64,000 nucleotides of DNA from DASVFB01 sp963766345 (GCA_963766345.1 CAVXZL010000012.1:124001-188000); one strand, 5' to 3'. Counted from the first letter of the stretch, positions 40,778-49,312 are shown. The notes: generated by a model not told the origin, from the sequence alone. Made by a program: numbers and translations.

Positions 40778-42831
40778 GTAACGGGGTCGTCAAGATCCTC
40801 GACGGGAACACGTTCGTCGTCAGCGACAGGGCCGGCGACATCGAGGCATCGCTCACCGATCCGACGGGCCTCTTCGCGTTCGACACGCGCTTCCTCTCCA
40901 GGTGGGTGCTGACCGTCGACGGGAACCGGCTCAACCCGCTCTCGACCGACGACCTGCACTACTTCGAGACTCGCTTCTTCCTCGTTCCGGGGACCGGCAC
41001 GGTCTACGTCGACTCGAAGCTCTCGGTGATCCGGCAGCGCAGCGTCGGCGACGGCTTCCACGAGGAGCTGACGATCCTCAACCACGACGCCGAGCCGGTC
41101 CGGCCTCGCGGTCCGGATCGACGCTGCGTGCGACTTCGCAGATCTGTTCGAGGTGAAGGACGCGCTCGAGAAGAAGGGGACGTACAGCACGTCCACCAGA
41201 GGCCGCGAGCTCGTCCTCGGCTACGAGCGCGAGACGTTCAGGCGGACGACGCGCATCACCTCCACGCAGCGCGCGAAGGTCGACGAGGGCGGGCTCTCGT
41301 TCGACGTGCGCATCGAGCCGCACGGCCGCTGGAGCACCGAGCTCGACGTCGCGGTCGGCACGCTCGGGTCGGACCGGCCGCGGAGCGCGCGAAGCGGACG
41401 AAGCCGAACATGGAGAAGAACCTCCAGCGCTGGCTCGACGACGCGCCGCAGATCGAGTCGGACTGGGAGCCGCTCGAGGCGACGTACCGGCGCAGCCTCG
41501 TCGACCTCGCCGCGCTCCGCTTCTCACCACCGGTCGCGGAAGGCCGCAGCCTGCCGGCGGCCGGCCTGCCGTGGTTCATGACGATGTTCGGCCGGGACAG
41601 CGTCTTCACCAGCCTCCAGGCGCTGCCGTTCAAGCCCGAGCTCGCGGCGACGACCCTGCGCGTCCTGGGCGGCTGGCAGGGAACGCGCGTCGACGACTTC
41701 CGCGACGAGGACCCGGGGCGGATCCTGCACGAGCTCCGCTACGGGGAGATGACCGCCTTCGAGGAGCGGCCGCACTCGCCGTACTACGGGAACGCCGACG
41801 CGACGCCGCTCTACGTCGTGCTCCTGGACGAGTACGAGCGCTGGACCGGAGACACGCGGCTCGTGCGCGAGCTCGAGCACGAGGCTCGCGCGGCGCTCAA
41901 CTGGATCGACGAGTACGCCGATCTGCTGGGCAACGGCTACGTCTGGTACCGGCGGCGCAACGAGGAGACGGGGCTCGAGAACCAGTGCTGGAAGGACTCG
42001 TGGGACTCGATCTCGTATCGCGACGGCCGGCTGCCCGGCTTCCCGCGCGCGACCTGCGAGCTGCAGGGCTACGCCTACGACGCGAAGGTGCGCGCCGCGC
42101 GGCTCGCGCGGCTCGTCTGGAAGGACGACGCGTTCGCCGACAGCCTCGAGAAGCAGGCCGCGGACCTCAAGCGGCGCTTCAACCGCGACTTCTGGGTCGA
42201 GGACGGCGAGTACTTCGCGCTCGCGCTCGACGCCGAAGGGAAGCAGGTCGACTCGCTCACGTCGAACAACGGTCACCTCCTCTGGAGCGGCATCGTCGAC
42301 AAGTCGAAGGCGAAGGCGGTCGTGCGCAACCTGATGGGCCCGCGCCTCTTCTCGGGCTGGGGCATCCGCACGCTCGCGGAGGGCGAGGGCCGCTACAACC
42401 CGATCGGCTACCACGTCGGCACGGTGTGGCCGTTCGACAGCTCGTTCGTCGCGTGGGGATTGCGCCGGTACGGCTTCAAGGAGGAGGCCGCGCGCGTCGC
42501 GGCCGGGATCCTCGACGCGGCCGAGTTCTTCGACGGCCGCCTGCCCGAGGCGTTCGGCGGTTACGAGCGCAGCGTCACGCGCTACCCCGTCGAGTACCCG
42601 ACGGCGTGCAGTCCGCAGGCGTGGTCGACGGGTGCGCCGCTCCTGCTCCTCCGCACGATGCTCGGCCTGGAGCCGATCGGCGACCACCTCGTCGTCGATC
42701 CGTCGCTTCCGGTCGGGATTGGGCACCTCGAGCTGCTCGACATCCCCGGCCGCTGGGGCAGGATCGACGCCTTCGGCCGCGGACGCGTCGAGGCCACCGC
42801 GAAGGGCGGCATCCGCAGGCAGCTCGGCTGA
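40774..42831 (+). CDS. Glycogen debranching-type amylo-alpha-1,6-glucosidase (internal frameshifts)
   Basis: A protein of about 685 residues. The N-terminal domain begins VKILDGNTFVVSDRAGDIEASLTDPTGLFAFDTRFLSRWVLTVDG, as in actinobacterial glycogen debranching proteins. The C-terminal (alpha/alpha)6 domain has SLPAAGLPWFMTMFGRDSVFTSLQALPF, GDYGLENQCWKDSWDS-like GLENQCWKDSWDSI and NPIGYHVGTVWPFDSSFVAWGL, with the likely acidic catalytic residues of the GH63/GH133-type fold. Between about 41104 and 41380 the true protein runs in another frame (VRIDAACDFADLFEVKDALEKKG...): one extra base near 41104 and a compensating indel near 41378. The frame thus looks open, but about 90 residues are nonsense as written. 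Consensus error is likely. Confidence 0.85.
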   Translation: MSNGVVKILDGNTFVVSDRAGDIEASLTDPTGLFAFDTRFLSRWVLTVDGNRLNPLSTDDLHYFETRFFLVPGTGTVYVDSKLSVIRQRSVGDGFHEELTILNHDAEPVRPRGPDRRCVRLRRSVRGEGRAREEGDVQHVHQRPRARPRLRARDVQADDAHHLHAAREGRRGRALVRRAHRAARPLEHRARRRGRHARVGPAAERAKRTKPNMEKNLQRWLDDAPQIESDWEPLEATYRRSLVDLAALRFSPPVAEGRSLPAAGLPWFMTMFGRDSVFTSLQALPFKPELAATTLRVLGGWQGTRVDDFRDEDPGRILHELRYGEMTAFEERPHSPYYGNADATPLYVVLLDEYERWTGDTRLVRELEHEARAALNWIDEYADLLGNGYVWYRRRNEETGLENQCWKDSWDSISYRDGRLPGFPRATCELQGYAYDAKVRAARLARLVWKDDAFADSLEKQAADLKRRFNRDFWVEDGEYFALALDAEGKQVDSLTSNNGHLLWSGIVDKSKAKAVVRNLMGPRLFSGWGIRTLAEGEGRYNPIGYHVGTVWPFDSSFVAWGLRRYGFKEEAARVAAGILDAAEFFDGRLPEAFGGYERSVTRYPVEYPTACSPQAWSTGAPLLLLRTMLGLEPIGDHLVVDPSLPVGIGHLELLDIPGRWGRIDAFGRGRVEATAKGGIRRQLG

Positions 42832-42835
42832 CCTC

Positions 42836-43522
42836 TTGAGCGAGGGCCTGTCGGCAGCCGAGGTCGGTCAGGAGATCGCGAAGCACGCCCACGAGGAAGG
42901 TCACGCCCACCGCGACCGCGTGCTGACGATCGGGGAAGCGATCCTGCTCTCGGTCGTCACGCTGCTCGCCGCCTGGTCGGGGTACGCGGCGGCGAAGTGG
43001 AGCACCGAGTCCCGATTCAAGCTCGCGGAGGCGTCGACGGCGCGCACGCAGGCGAGTCGCGACTTCCAGGAATCGCTGACGTTTCGCGTCGGCGACGCGA
43101 CCACGTTCAACGCCTGGTTCGGCGCGTACGTCACTGGCAAGCGGAACGTCGTCCGCGTCGCGGAGAAACGGTTCCGCCCTGCCTTCCGCGTCGCGTTCGA
43201 CGCCTGGATCGCGACGCATCCGTTCACGAACCCGAACGCGCCGCCGGGCCCGCAGAGCATGCCCCAGTACGAGCCGCCCGGAGAGGCGACGGCTCGGGCG
43301 CTCGATGCCAAGGCGGATGACCTCTACACCGAGGGCCAGCACAACGGCGAGACGGGCGACGACTACGTCCGGACGACGGTCATCCTCGCGAGCGTGCTCT
43401 TCCTCGTCGGAATCAACAGCCACTTCGCGGTCCGCTCGGTCCGCCTTGGCCTGCTCGTCCTCGGCGCTGTCCTCCTGATCGTCGCCGCGATCGCGGTGAT
43501 TCGCCTGCCGGTGCCGCCCTAG
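42836..43522 (+). CDS. Two-helix membrane protein with FTNxNAP motif (paralogue B)
   Basis: A 228-residue protein. After a His/Glu-rich N-terminus (KHAHEEGHAHRD) comes a helix (ILLSVVTLLAAWSGYAA), a soluble region with RFRPAFRVAFDAWIATHPFTN and NAPPGPQSMPQYEPPG, and two C-terminal helices. It matches the protein at 29388-30011 in layout and in the FKPAF/AW-AT-PFTN-NAP-MP-Y blocks. The TTG at 42836 is the likely start, 4 nt after the debranching gene. The HAHEEGHAH stretch could bind metal and is absent from copy A. Confidence 0.75.
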   Translation: MSEGLSAAEVGQEIAKHAHEEGHAHRDRVLTIGEAILLSVVTLLAAWSGYAAAKWSTESRFKLAEASTARTQASRDFQESLTFRVGDATTFNAWFGAYVTGKRNVVRVAEKRFRPAFRVAFDAWIATHPFTNPNAPPGPQSMPQYEPPGEATARALDAKADDLYTEGQHNGETGDDYVRTTVILASVLFLVGINSHFAVRSVRLGLLVLGAVLLIVAAIAVIRLPVPP

Positions 43523-43531
43523 CGAGTGCGT

Positions 43532-43548
43532 TCATCCGCCGGGGGTGA
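43532..43548. promoter_or_regulatory. 17-bp palindromic intergenic motif, site 7
   Basis: TCATCC-GCCGG-GGGTGA, an exact match, 75 nt upstream of the DUF7144 gene. GCTATCT follows 25 nt downstream and could be a -10 element. Confidence 0.6.
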
Positions 43549-43623
43549 TGAGTCCGTCCGCAGCGTCGGTGAGGCTATCTCCACTGCAACCGGGAACCGA
43601 TTCGAGGCAGGAGGAGCTCCACG

Positions 43624-44031
43624 ATGTCCACTGAAGCGTTCGACGCACTCAAGCGGCCGGGCTGGCTGACGTTCACGGCGGTCTTGCTGTTCTCGGTCGG
43701 GATCCTGCGAATCATCACGGCGATCTCATACTTCGCGAACAGCTCGAAGGTCGCGGACCTCTCGCACGGCGTCTTCGGCGGCCAGGTCTGGGCCTGGGGC
43801 CTCTGGGATCTGATCATCGCGGTCCTCGCGCTCTCGGCCGGATTCTCGCTCCTGCAGGGGAACACGTTCGGCCGTGCGATCGGTTACGTCTGGGCCGGCA
43901 TGGTGCTCATCGAGAGCTTCCTCATCCTCGCGTGGGCGCCGTGGTTCGGATTCCTTGCGATGTCGATCGCCGTGCTCGTGATGTTCGGGCTGTCGTCGAC
44001 CTCGGAGTGGCGCGCGCGGCCGGACGTCTGA
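43624..44031 (+). CDS. DUF7144 family membrane protein, copy A
   Basis: A 135-residue protein with four helices (LTFTAVLLFSVGILRIITAISYF; WAWGLWDLIIAVLALSAGFSLL; FGRAIGYVWAGMVLIESFLIL; FLAMSIAVLVMFGL). The pattern with a short polar loop ending in WGLWDLI belongs to the small DUF7144 family. A second member lies at 57732-58133. AGGAGG precedes the ATG. Function is unknown; related four-helix proteins occur in stress-induced sets. Confidence 0.78.
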   Translation: MSTEAFDALKRPGWLTFTAVLLFSVGILRIITAISYFANSSKVADLSHGVFGGQVWAWGLWDLIIAVLALSAGFSLLQGNTFGRAIGYVWAGMVLIESFLILAWAPWFGFLAMSIAVLVMFGLSSTSEWRARPDV

Positions 44032-44049
44032 GAAGGGGCCTGACACCGG

Positions 44050-45027
44050 TTGAGCGAGCGCGAGCACGACAGCGGCCACGCCGACTCGCTCCTCGCGAGC
44101 GGCGTGCGCCTCGTGATGCGCCCGGCGCGCGCGCTCGCCGGCTCGGTCGGCGTGGGCCCGGCGGCGGAGCAGACCGTCGACGAGATCCTCGCGGGCCCGC
44201 TGCCCGAGATCGTCGGCCGCTCGGTCGGCGAGCACCGCGTCATCGAGCGCATCGTCACCGAGGCTGCCAAGACCGACGACTTCGCGGCGTCGATCTCAGC
44301 CGCGCTCGAGAGCGAGCGAACGACGCAGATCATCGACGACGTGCTCGCAAGCCCGGCGCTCGAGGGCGCGCTCCGCCGTGCGAGCGACCGGATGCTGCAG
44401 AGCCCGGAGTTCGAGCGGATGCTCCGCGCGGTGCTCACGAGCCCGGAGGTGCGCCGTGCGCTGACCCGGCAGACGGCGTCGCTCGGCGCGGAGGCCGCGC
44501 TGGGAGCGAGGCGGCGGGCCGTGCCGCTCGACGCGAGGGCAGAGACGGCCGTTCACCGCTGGCTGCGGCGACCGCCGGCGACGACCGCAGTGTCGTACGG
44601 CGGCTTCGTCACACGCGCGCTCGCGTTCGTCGTCGACGTCGTGCTCGTGGCGGTCACGTTCGCCGTCGGCGCCGCACTCGTCAGCGCGGTGGGCGACGTT
44701 CTCGGCGGGCATCTGCGGCCCGCGTGGCTCGTCGACACGCTGGCCGCGAGCGGCTTCGCCCTCGTGGCCGCCGTCTACTTCGTCGGCTTCTGGGCGACGG
44801 CCGGTCAGACCCCCGGGATGCGGCTGCTCGGCCTGCGCGTCGTCTCGTACACACACGCACCCCTCGGCGTCGGACGCTCCGCGGTGCGGCTGCTCGGGCT
44901 CGCGCTGTCGATCATCCCATGCTTCGCCGGCTTCCTCCCCGCGCTCGTCGACGGCCGGAGGCGCGCGCTCCCCGACTTCATCGCGCGCACGCTCGTCGTC
45001 TACGACGAGCGTTCGACGGCCGACTGA
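44050..45027 (+). CDS. RDD family membrane protein with helical N-terminal region
   Basis: A 325-residue protein. The first 170 residues are soluble and helical, with repeated segments such as ILAGPLPEIVGRSVGEHRVIERI, VLASPALEGALRRAS and VLTSPEVRRALTR. The C-terminal RDD domain starts YGGFVTRALAFVVDVVLVAV, contains TAGQTPGMRLLGLRVVSYTHAPLGVGRSAVRLLGLALSIIP, and ends in a cytoplasmic tail. RDD proteins may act in ion or solute transport. The TTG start is supported by a nearby GAAGGGG. Confidence 0.82.
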   Translation: MSEREHDSGHADSLLASGVRLVMRPARALAGSVGVGPAAEQTVDEILAGPLPEIVGRSVGEHRVIERIVTEAAKTDDFAASISAALESERTTQIIDDVLASPALEGALRRASDRMLQSPEFERMLRAVLTSPEVRRALTRQTASLGAEAALGARRRAVPLDARAETAVHRWLRRPPATTAVSYGGFVTRALAFVVDVVLVAVTFAVGAALVSAVGDVLGGHLRPAWLVDTLAASGFALVAAVYFVGFWATAGQTPGMRLLGLRVVSYTHAPLGVGRSAVRLLGLALSIIPCFAGFLPALVDGRRRALPDFIARTLVVYDERSTAD

Positions 45028-45157
45028 AAGGTGGGGGGGCGGCGCGAAGCCCGAAGACCCCGCGCCGTGGAGAGCCCCCGCGACGCCCAACAGCGGGAGG
45101 CGGACGCCGCGAATTCATCTTGGCCGGGACGCCTCCGCGCCGCCTGACCCGGTTGCG

Positions 45158-45730
45158 TCATTCGTCCGCTTGACGCACGCCGGACGCGACCGCTACGGCC
45201 TCGAGGCGCGTGTGGACGCCGAGCGCGCCGAGCAGGTGGCGAATGTGGTTGCGCACGGTCTGCGTGCTGAGGTGCAGCTCCCGTGCGATCTGCTCCGTCG
45301 ACGCACCGCGCTGCAGGAAGCGCAGCACCTCGACCTGCCGCGGCGTCAGGTGTGGAGGCGGCGCCGGCGCCGCTTCCACCTCGACGTCCATCACCTGACC
45401 GAAGACGCCGATCATCCGGTGCCCGTCCATCATCGCGACGGCGCTGATCTCCACCTGGACGCGGCTGCCGTCGGGGCCGACGACCACGACCGTCTCGTCC
45501 GTGACCTTCTCCGTCCCGGCCAGCTTGCGGGCGAACGACTCGCGCGCGCGGCGCGTCTCCTCGGGCGCGACGACGGACGTGTTCTGGCGTCCGACCACGT
45601 TGCCGACAAGCCGCTCCGTCGCCGGGTTGATCCAGCGGATGACTCCGCTGGCGTCGACGATGTAGCTCGGGACGCTGACGTCCTCGAGCGCCTGGTGCAG
45701 GTCGCCGCCGACGTCGTGGATCCTGCTCAC
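45158..45730 (-). CDS. PAS-LuxR transcriptional regulator
   Basis: A 190-residue regulator. It has an N-terminal PAS domain (about 10-115, SVPSYIVDASGVIRWINPATERLVG...VEISAVAMMDGHRMIGVFGQVMDV), a proline-rich linker and a C-terminal LuxR helix-turn-helix (LTPRQVEVLRFLQRGASTEQIARELHLSTQTVRNHIRHLLGALGVHTRLEAV). The ligand or redox cofactor of the PAS domain is not evident. Its GTG start is overlapped by a strong hairpin that also ends the upstream gene. Confidence 0.88.
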   Translation of the reverse strand: MSRIHDVGGDLHQALEDVSVPSYIVDASGVIRWINPATERLVGNVVGRQNTSVVAPEETRRARESFARKLAGTEKVTDETVVVVGPDGSRVQVEISAVAMMDGHRMIGVFGQVMDVEVEAAPAPPPHLTPRQVEVLRFLQRGASTEQIARELHLSTQTVRNHIRHLLGALGVHTRLEAVAVASGVRQADE

Positions 45731-45743
45731 GGCCCGCCCCCTC

Positions 45744-45772
45744 GGAGAGAGGCGGGCCGCGCGGCCCTCTCC
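45744..45772 (-). terminator. GC-rich hairpin between hypothetical gene and PAS-LuxR gene
   Basis: Inner arms GGGCCGC/GCGGCCC and outer GGAGA/TCTCC form a strong stem just after the stop of the gene ending at 45774. An overlapping alternative stem (CGGCCCGCC/GGCGGGCCG, 45730-45759) includes the first base of the PAS-LuxR GTG, so it may act as a terminator or block translation. Confidence 0.45.
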
Positions 45773-45773
45773 G

Positions 45774-46064
45774 TCAGGCGTAGGCGAGAACGGGCAGGGG
45801 CGTCTCGAGGACGTACATCCGGCCGTCCAGCTCGAACCGCAGAGCTAGGAGCGCCGAGCTCTCCAGCCAGATCTGTACCTCGCGGAGCAGCCGCGCCAGA
45901 TCGAGCGCATCCGGCGTGAGCAACACCCCGACGATCGACGCCTCTTCGCCGATCTGCAGCCAAGCCACCCGCTCCGAGAGCGTGGTCAAGAGGAGCTGCT
46001 CCGCGAAGTAGTTGCTCGGCAACTCGAAGAGCACGATCTCGTCCAGGGAGGCGTCCCACTGCAT
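45774..46064 (-). CDS. Hypothetical protein (96 aa)
   Basis: A 96-residue soluble protein, MQWDASLDEIVLFELPSNYF...LLLTTLSERVAWLQIGEEASIVGVLL, ending with ELDGRMYVLETPLPVLAYA. I recognise no family. A longer version from ATG 46100 is possible; neither start has a clear ribosome binding site. It lies between an MFS exporter gene and the PAS-LuxR gene on the same strand, with a hairpin after it. The regular strand/helix alternation suggests a small alpha/beta fold. Confidence 0.5.
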   Translation of the reverse strand: MQWDASLDEIVLFELPSNYFAEQLLLTTLSERVAWLQIGEEASIVGVLLTPDALDLARLLREVQIWLESSALLALRFELDGRMYVLETPLPVLAYA

Positions 46065-46112
46065 AGGAGCATGGTCGCCGCGAGGCGGTGTGGGGCGCAT
46101 GACAGATATGCG

Positions 46113-47747
46113 TCATTTCGCCGCCGCCGGTTCTGCGGCTCCCGGTTGCGTTCTCGGGACACGCGTCGTGTAGAGCAGCGCGACGATCGCGAGCAGCGCG
46201 AGAATCGCGAGCGCCGATTCGAGCCCGTTGATGCGGGCGTCCTGGTACGCGCTCAACGCCGCGTCGCTCTGCTTGCCGCGCACGCCGGCGTCGTCGAGCG
46301 CCTTCTCCAGGTCGGCGTCGGACACGAACGGAACGCCGCCCGCGAGCTGAACCTGCGCGTTCTCCTTGGCCCGCGACGGGATCGCGTCGCTCGACTGGAT
46401 GTTCGTGAGGAACGACGCGGAGACGGCAGCGATCATGATCGAGCCCGCGAGCGCCGTGCCCATCGACGCGCCGAGGTTCGTGAAGGTGTTCTGCACGCCG
46501 CCGACCTCGGGGCTCTCGTCGTCCGGAACCGCCGACACCGTGATCGCGCCGAGCTGCGACGCAAGGGCGCCGATGCCGAGGCCGACGAGCAGCATCGGCA
46601 CGAAGACGATCTCGGGACCCGAGTCCGTGTCGAGGCCCGCGAGCAGCACGACCGTACCCGCGAGCAGCGCGAGCAGTCCGATGCGCACGATGAGCCGCGG
46701 CGACACGTCCGGCAGCAGCCGCGGGATGCCGATCGCGGCGATGAGCAGCGTGACCGAGAGCGGCAGGAGCCGCGCGCCCGTCGCGAGCGCCGACAGCCCG
46801 AGGCAGACCGAGAGGTACAGGGGCACGACGAAGAAGAACCCCGCCTGCACGAGGTACTGGAAGAAGAACATGATCAGGCCGCCGCTGAGCTGGCGGTTGC
46901 GGAGAAAGCCGGGACGGATGAGGGTCTCCTGGCCGCGCGACTCCCGGCGAGCCTCCCAGCGCTGGAAGAGCCACAGGACGAACGCGCCGATCAGGATGAG
47001 CCAGATCGTCGGCGAGAGCCCTGCCCACGACGGCCCGCCCGACTTCGGCTGGATCCAGCCCCACTCGCTCGAGCGCAGGACGCCGAAGACGAGCGCGCCG
47101 AGACCCGCTGCGGAGAGGATCGTGCCGACGATGTCGAGCTTCGGTCGCGTCTCGGAGGGGGCGTCCGCGATCTTTCGCGCGAGGATGAGGATCGCGATCA
47201 CGACGACGACCTCGCCTGCGAAGACCCAGCGCCAGGAGAAGTAGGTCGTGCAGAAGCCGCCGATCAGCGGGCCGACCGCAACGGCGATCGCTCCGGCGGC
47301 GGCGACCATCCCGTACGCGGCCGGCCGGCGCTCCTGCACGAAGTTCGAAGCGACGAGGGCGACGATCGCGGGCATGATCAGCGCCGCGCCGACACCCTCG
47401 AGGAACGACCAGCCGATCAGCAGGACCGGCAGGCTCGGCGCGAGCGCCGTGGTGAGCGAGCCGCAGCCGTAGATGACGCAGCCGATGGCGAACGCCCGCT
47501 TGCGTCCGATGATCGCGCCGACCTTGGCGCCGGTGATCATCAGCGCCGCCATCACGAGTGTGTAGGCCGTGATCGCGCCCTGGATGCCGGTCACCGTCGT
47601 GCCGACGTCCTTCGCGACCGTGGCGATCGAGACGTTCATCACCGAGCTGTCGAGCGTCATGAGGAACTGCCCCGCGGCGAGGGTCATCAGCACGAGGCCC
47701 GCACCGGCGGCGCGTGCGGAGGGAGCGGCAGTCGCCTCGGAGGCCAC
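46113..47747 (-). CDS. MFS transporter, DHA2 family
   Basis: A 544-residue transporter with 14 predicted helices. The block MTLDSSVMNVSIATVAKDVG is typical of helix 1 in drug exporters of this family, with ITGAKVGAIIGRKRAFAIG as motif A and AAAGAIAVAVGPLIGGF as motif C. A soluble loop (about 460-505, IPSRAKENAQVQLAGGVPFVSDADLEKAL) precedes the last helix, as in the MFS gene at 8.7 kb. A palindromic motif variant is 34 nt upstream. Substrate unknown. Confidence 0.88.
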   Translation of the reverse strand: MASEATAAPSARAAGAGLVLMTLAAGQFLMTLDSSVMNVSIATVAKDVGTTVTGIQGAITAYTLVMAALMITGAKVGAIIGRKRAFAIGCVIYGCGSLTTALAPSLPVLLIGWSFLEGVGAALIMPAIVALVASNFVQERRPAAYGMVAAAGAIAVAVGPLIGGFCTTYFSWRWVFAGEVVVVIAILILARKIADAPSETRPKLDIVGTILSAAGLGALVFGVLRSSEWGWIQPKSGGPSWAGLSPTIWLILIGAFVLWLFQRWEARRESRGQETLIRPGFLRNRQLSGGLIMFFFQYLVQAGFFFVVPLYLSVCLGLSALATGARLLPLSVTLLIAAIGIPRLLPDVSPRLIVRIGLLALLAGTVVLLAGLDTDSGPEIVFVPMLLVGLGIGALASQLGAITVSAVPDDESPEVGGVQNTFTNLGASMGTALAGSIMIAAVSASFLTNIQSSDAIPSRAKENAQVQLAGGVPFVSDADLEKALDDAGVRGKQSDAALSAYQDARINGLESALAILALLAIVALLYTTRVPRTQPGAAEPAAAK

Positions 47748-47781
47748 GGGGCCAGTCTCGCGCCCGCATCGGCCGTGGTCG

Positions 47782-47798
47782 TCACCCGAACCGGAGGA
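47782..47798. promoter_or_regulatory. 17-bp palindromic intergenic motif, site 8
   Basis: TCACCC-GAACC-GGAGGA, one mismatch, 34 nt upstream of the MFS gene start. Confidence 0.45.
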
Positions 47799-47807
47799 AC
47801 GACCGCG

Positions 47808-48905
47808 TTAGAGCAGCGGCGAGATCGCGGCGAGCGCCTTTGCCCGCGCGCGTTCCTTCAGGCCCGTCAGGCGGCGGCCGGGCCCGGAGACGGCGACCGC
47901 CGGGGCCGAGAACCGCTCGTCGAACTGCGCCGCCACTGCCTCGGAGCGCACGAGCAGGTCGATCTCGAAGAAGCGCTTCAGGCTCCACGCCTCGAGATTG
48001 CAGGTGCCCGCGAGCAGCTCCTCGCCGTCTCGCACGAACGCCTTCGCGTGCAGCATCTTCGGGTACTCGTAGATCGCGACTCCGCTGTCGAGGAGCTGCC
48101 CGTGGTGCGACCGCTGCGCGCCGGCACACGCCCAGTTGTTCGCGTTCGCCGGAACGAAGAGGCGCACGCGGACGCCGCGCCGCGCCGCGGCCTCGATCCG
48201 GCGGATCATCCCGCGGTCCGTCACGTACGGATTGACGACGTCGAGCGTCTCCCGCGCGCCCTCGAGCATGCGTGCGATCGCGTCCGTGATCGGCCTGTAC
48301 CTTCCCGGAGCGTTGTGCAGGACGCGTGCCGGCACGGGCTCGGTGCCCGCGTCGAGGTCGGGAAAGAGCGCGTCCAGCTCGCCGACCGGGATCTCGCCCC
48401 CGAGCCAGCGGAAGCTCGCGACGAATACAACCTGGAGCTGCGCGACGACCGGGCCTTCCGCGCGAAGGAACAGGTCGTGGAAGCGTCCGTCCTGGAAATG
48501 ATCCTCGATCCCGGCGCCTCCGACCCAACCGACCCGGCCGTCGACGACCAGCACCTTGCGGTGGTCGATGTGTCCGAGACCACCGAGGTTCCAGCGCGTC
48601 GCGCCTCCCGCATCGAGCGGCCCGAACGGCGCGCGTCCGCGCGTGCCGCGCGTGACGCAAACCTCGATGCCGCCGTCGAGCAGGCGGCGGTAGAACTCGC
48701 TCGACTTGCCCTCCGGGCTCGACCCCTGCCGATCGACGACGAGCCTGACGCGAACGCCAGCCGCCGCCTTCTCGATCAGCGCCGTCGCGAACCGGTCGCC
48801 GACGAGGCCGGCCTTGAAGCCGAACTGGTTGATGTGGATCGACGACGTCGCGGCGGCGACGTCCTCGAGCATCCGCGGGTAGAACGAGTCTCCCTCGACG
48901 AGCAC
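47808..48905 (-). CDS. Phospholipase D/cardiolipin synthase-like protein
   Basis: A 365-residue protein with two HKD motifs: HRKVLVVDGRVGWVGG (first) and HAKAFVRDGEELLAGTCNLEAWS (second). These form one active site in the PLD superfamily, which makes or hydrolyses phosphodiester bonds in phospholipids. ...SSIHINQFGFKAGLVG is the usual N-terminal strand. There is no transmembrane segment, unlike ClsA. The GTG at 48905 is the first usable start, but the same frame continues upstream without a stop for more than 30 codons and looks protein-like (HAELLVTAPVDRGALALAFAESAASSVE), so the true start may be further upstream. Confidence 0.85.
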   Translation of the reverse strand: MLVEGDSFYPRMLEDVAAATSSIHINQFGFKAGLVGDRFATALIEKAAAGVRVRLVVDRQGSSPEGKSSEFYRRLLDGGIEVCVTRGTRGRAPFGPLDAGGATRWNLGGLGHIDHRKVLVVDGRVGWVGGAGIEDHFQDGRFHDLFLRAEGPVVAQLQVVFVASFRWLGGEIPVGELDALFPDLDAGTEPVPARVLHNAPGRYRPITDAIARMLEGARETLDVVNPYVTDRGMIRRIEAAARRGVRVRLFVPANANNWACAGAQRSHHGQLLDSGVAIYEYPKMLHAKAFVRDGEELLAGTCNLEAWSLKRFFEIDLLVRSEAVAAQFDERFSAPAVAVSGPGRRLTGLKERARAKALAAISPLL

Positions 48906-49014
48906 CTCGACCGACGACGCGGCGCTCTCGGCGAACGCGAGCGCGAGCGCGCCTCGGTCGACCGGCGCCGTGACCAGCAGCTCCGCGTGTGCGCGGAGCG
49001 CATCGTTCGCGACG

Positions 49015-49251
49015 CTATTCAGTCGAGTAGCCGGCGCGACGATGCTTCTCGCGCTTGTCCCAGAGCCACCCGATCCCGAGCAGGACGATGAAGAAGGCGA
49101 TCAGCGCTCCGAGCAGGCCCCAGCGGCTCCAGAACGCGCCGAAGATGATCATCACGATGAGCGCGACGCAGACGGCGCCGACCGCGAGTCCTGCGATTCC
49201 CAGCCAGAAACGGCCACCAAGCTTGTCGTCGTCGTCTTTGTAGTCGCTCAT
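49015..49251 (-). CDS. Small two-helix membrane protein with natural DYKDDDDK N-terminus
   Basis: A 78-residue protein: MSDYKDDDDKLGG, then two helices (FWLGIAGLAVGAVCVALIVMIIFGAF and GLLGALIAFFIVLLGIGWL), and a basic tail DKREKHRRAGYSTE. Residues 3-10 are identical to the FLAG epitope. AAGGAG five nt before the ATG at 49251 fixes this start. The upstream ATG at 49269 is less likely. No family name; similar short two-helix proteins with acidic N-termini are common in actinobacteria. The palindromic motif lies 61 nt upstream. Confidence 0.7.
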   Translation of the reverse strand: MSDYKDDDDKLGGRFWLGIAGLAVGAVCVALIVMIIFGAFWSRWGLLGALIAFFIVLLGIGWLWDKREKHRRAGYSTE

Positions 49252-49312
49252 CTCACTCCTTCCGCTCATCGCCGGGTCACGACATCATCGTCCGCGGTCC
49301 GGCCGTTGTCCA

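Noticed and set aside
41106..41380. Reading of the debranching enzyme exactly as the long open frame gives it
   Set aside because: The stretch gives Arg-rich nonsense, whereas another frame gives the expected family sequence; two compensating indels explain it better.
46071..49091. 1006-codon open frame on the plus strand opposite MFS and PLD genes
   Set aside because: It runs antisense across two well-supported genes and their gap, with low-complexity Arg/Glu/Asp-rich composition. No protein family is visible.
49222..49251. Engineered FLAG-tag insertion
   Set aside because: The surrounding sequence is continuous with the genome (own ribosome binding site, GC-rich codon use, neighbouring motif), with no other vector features.
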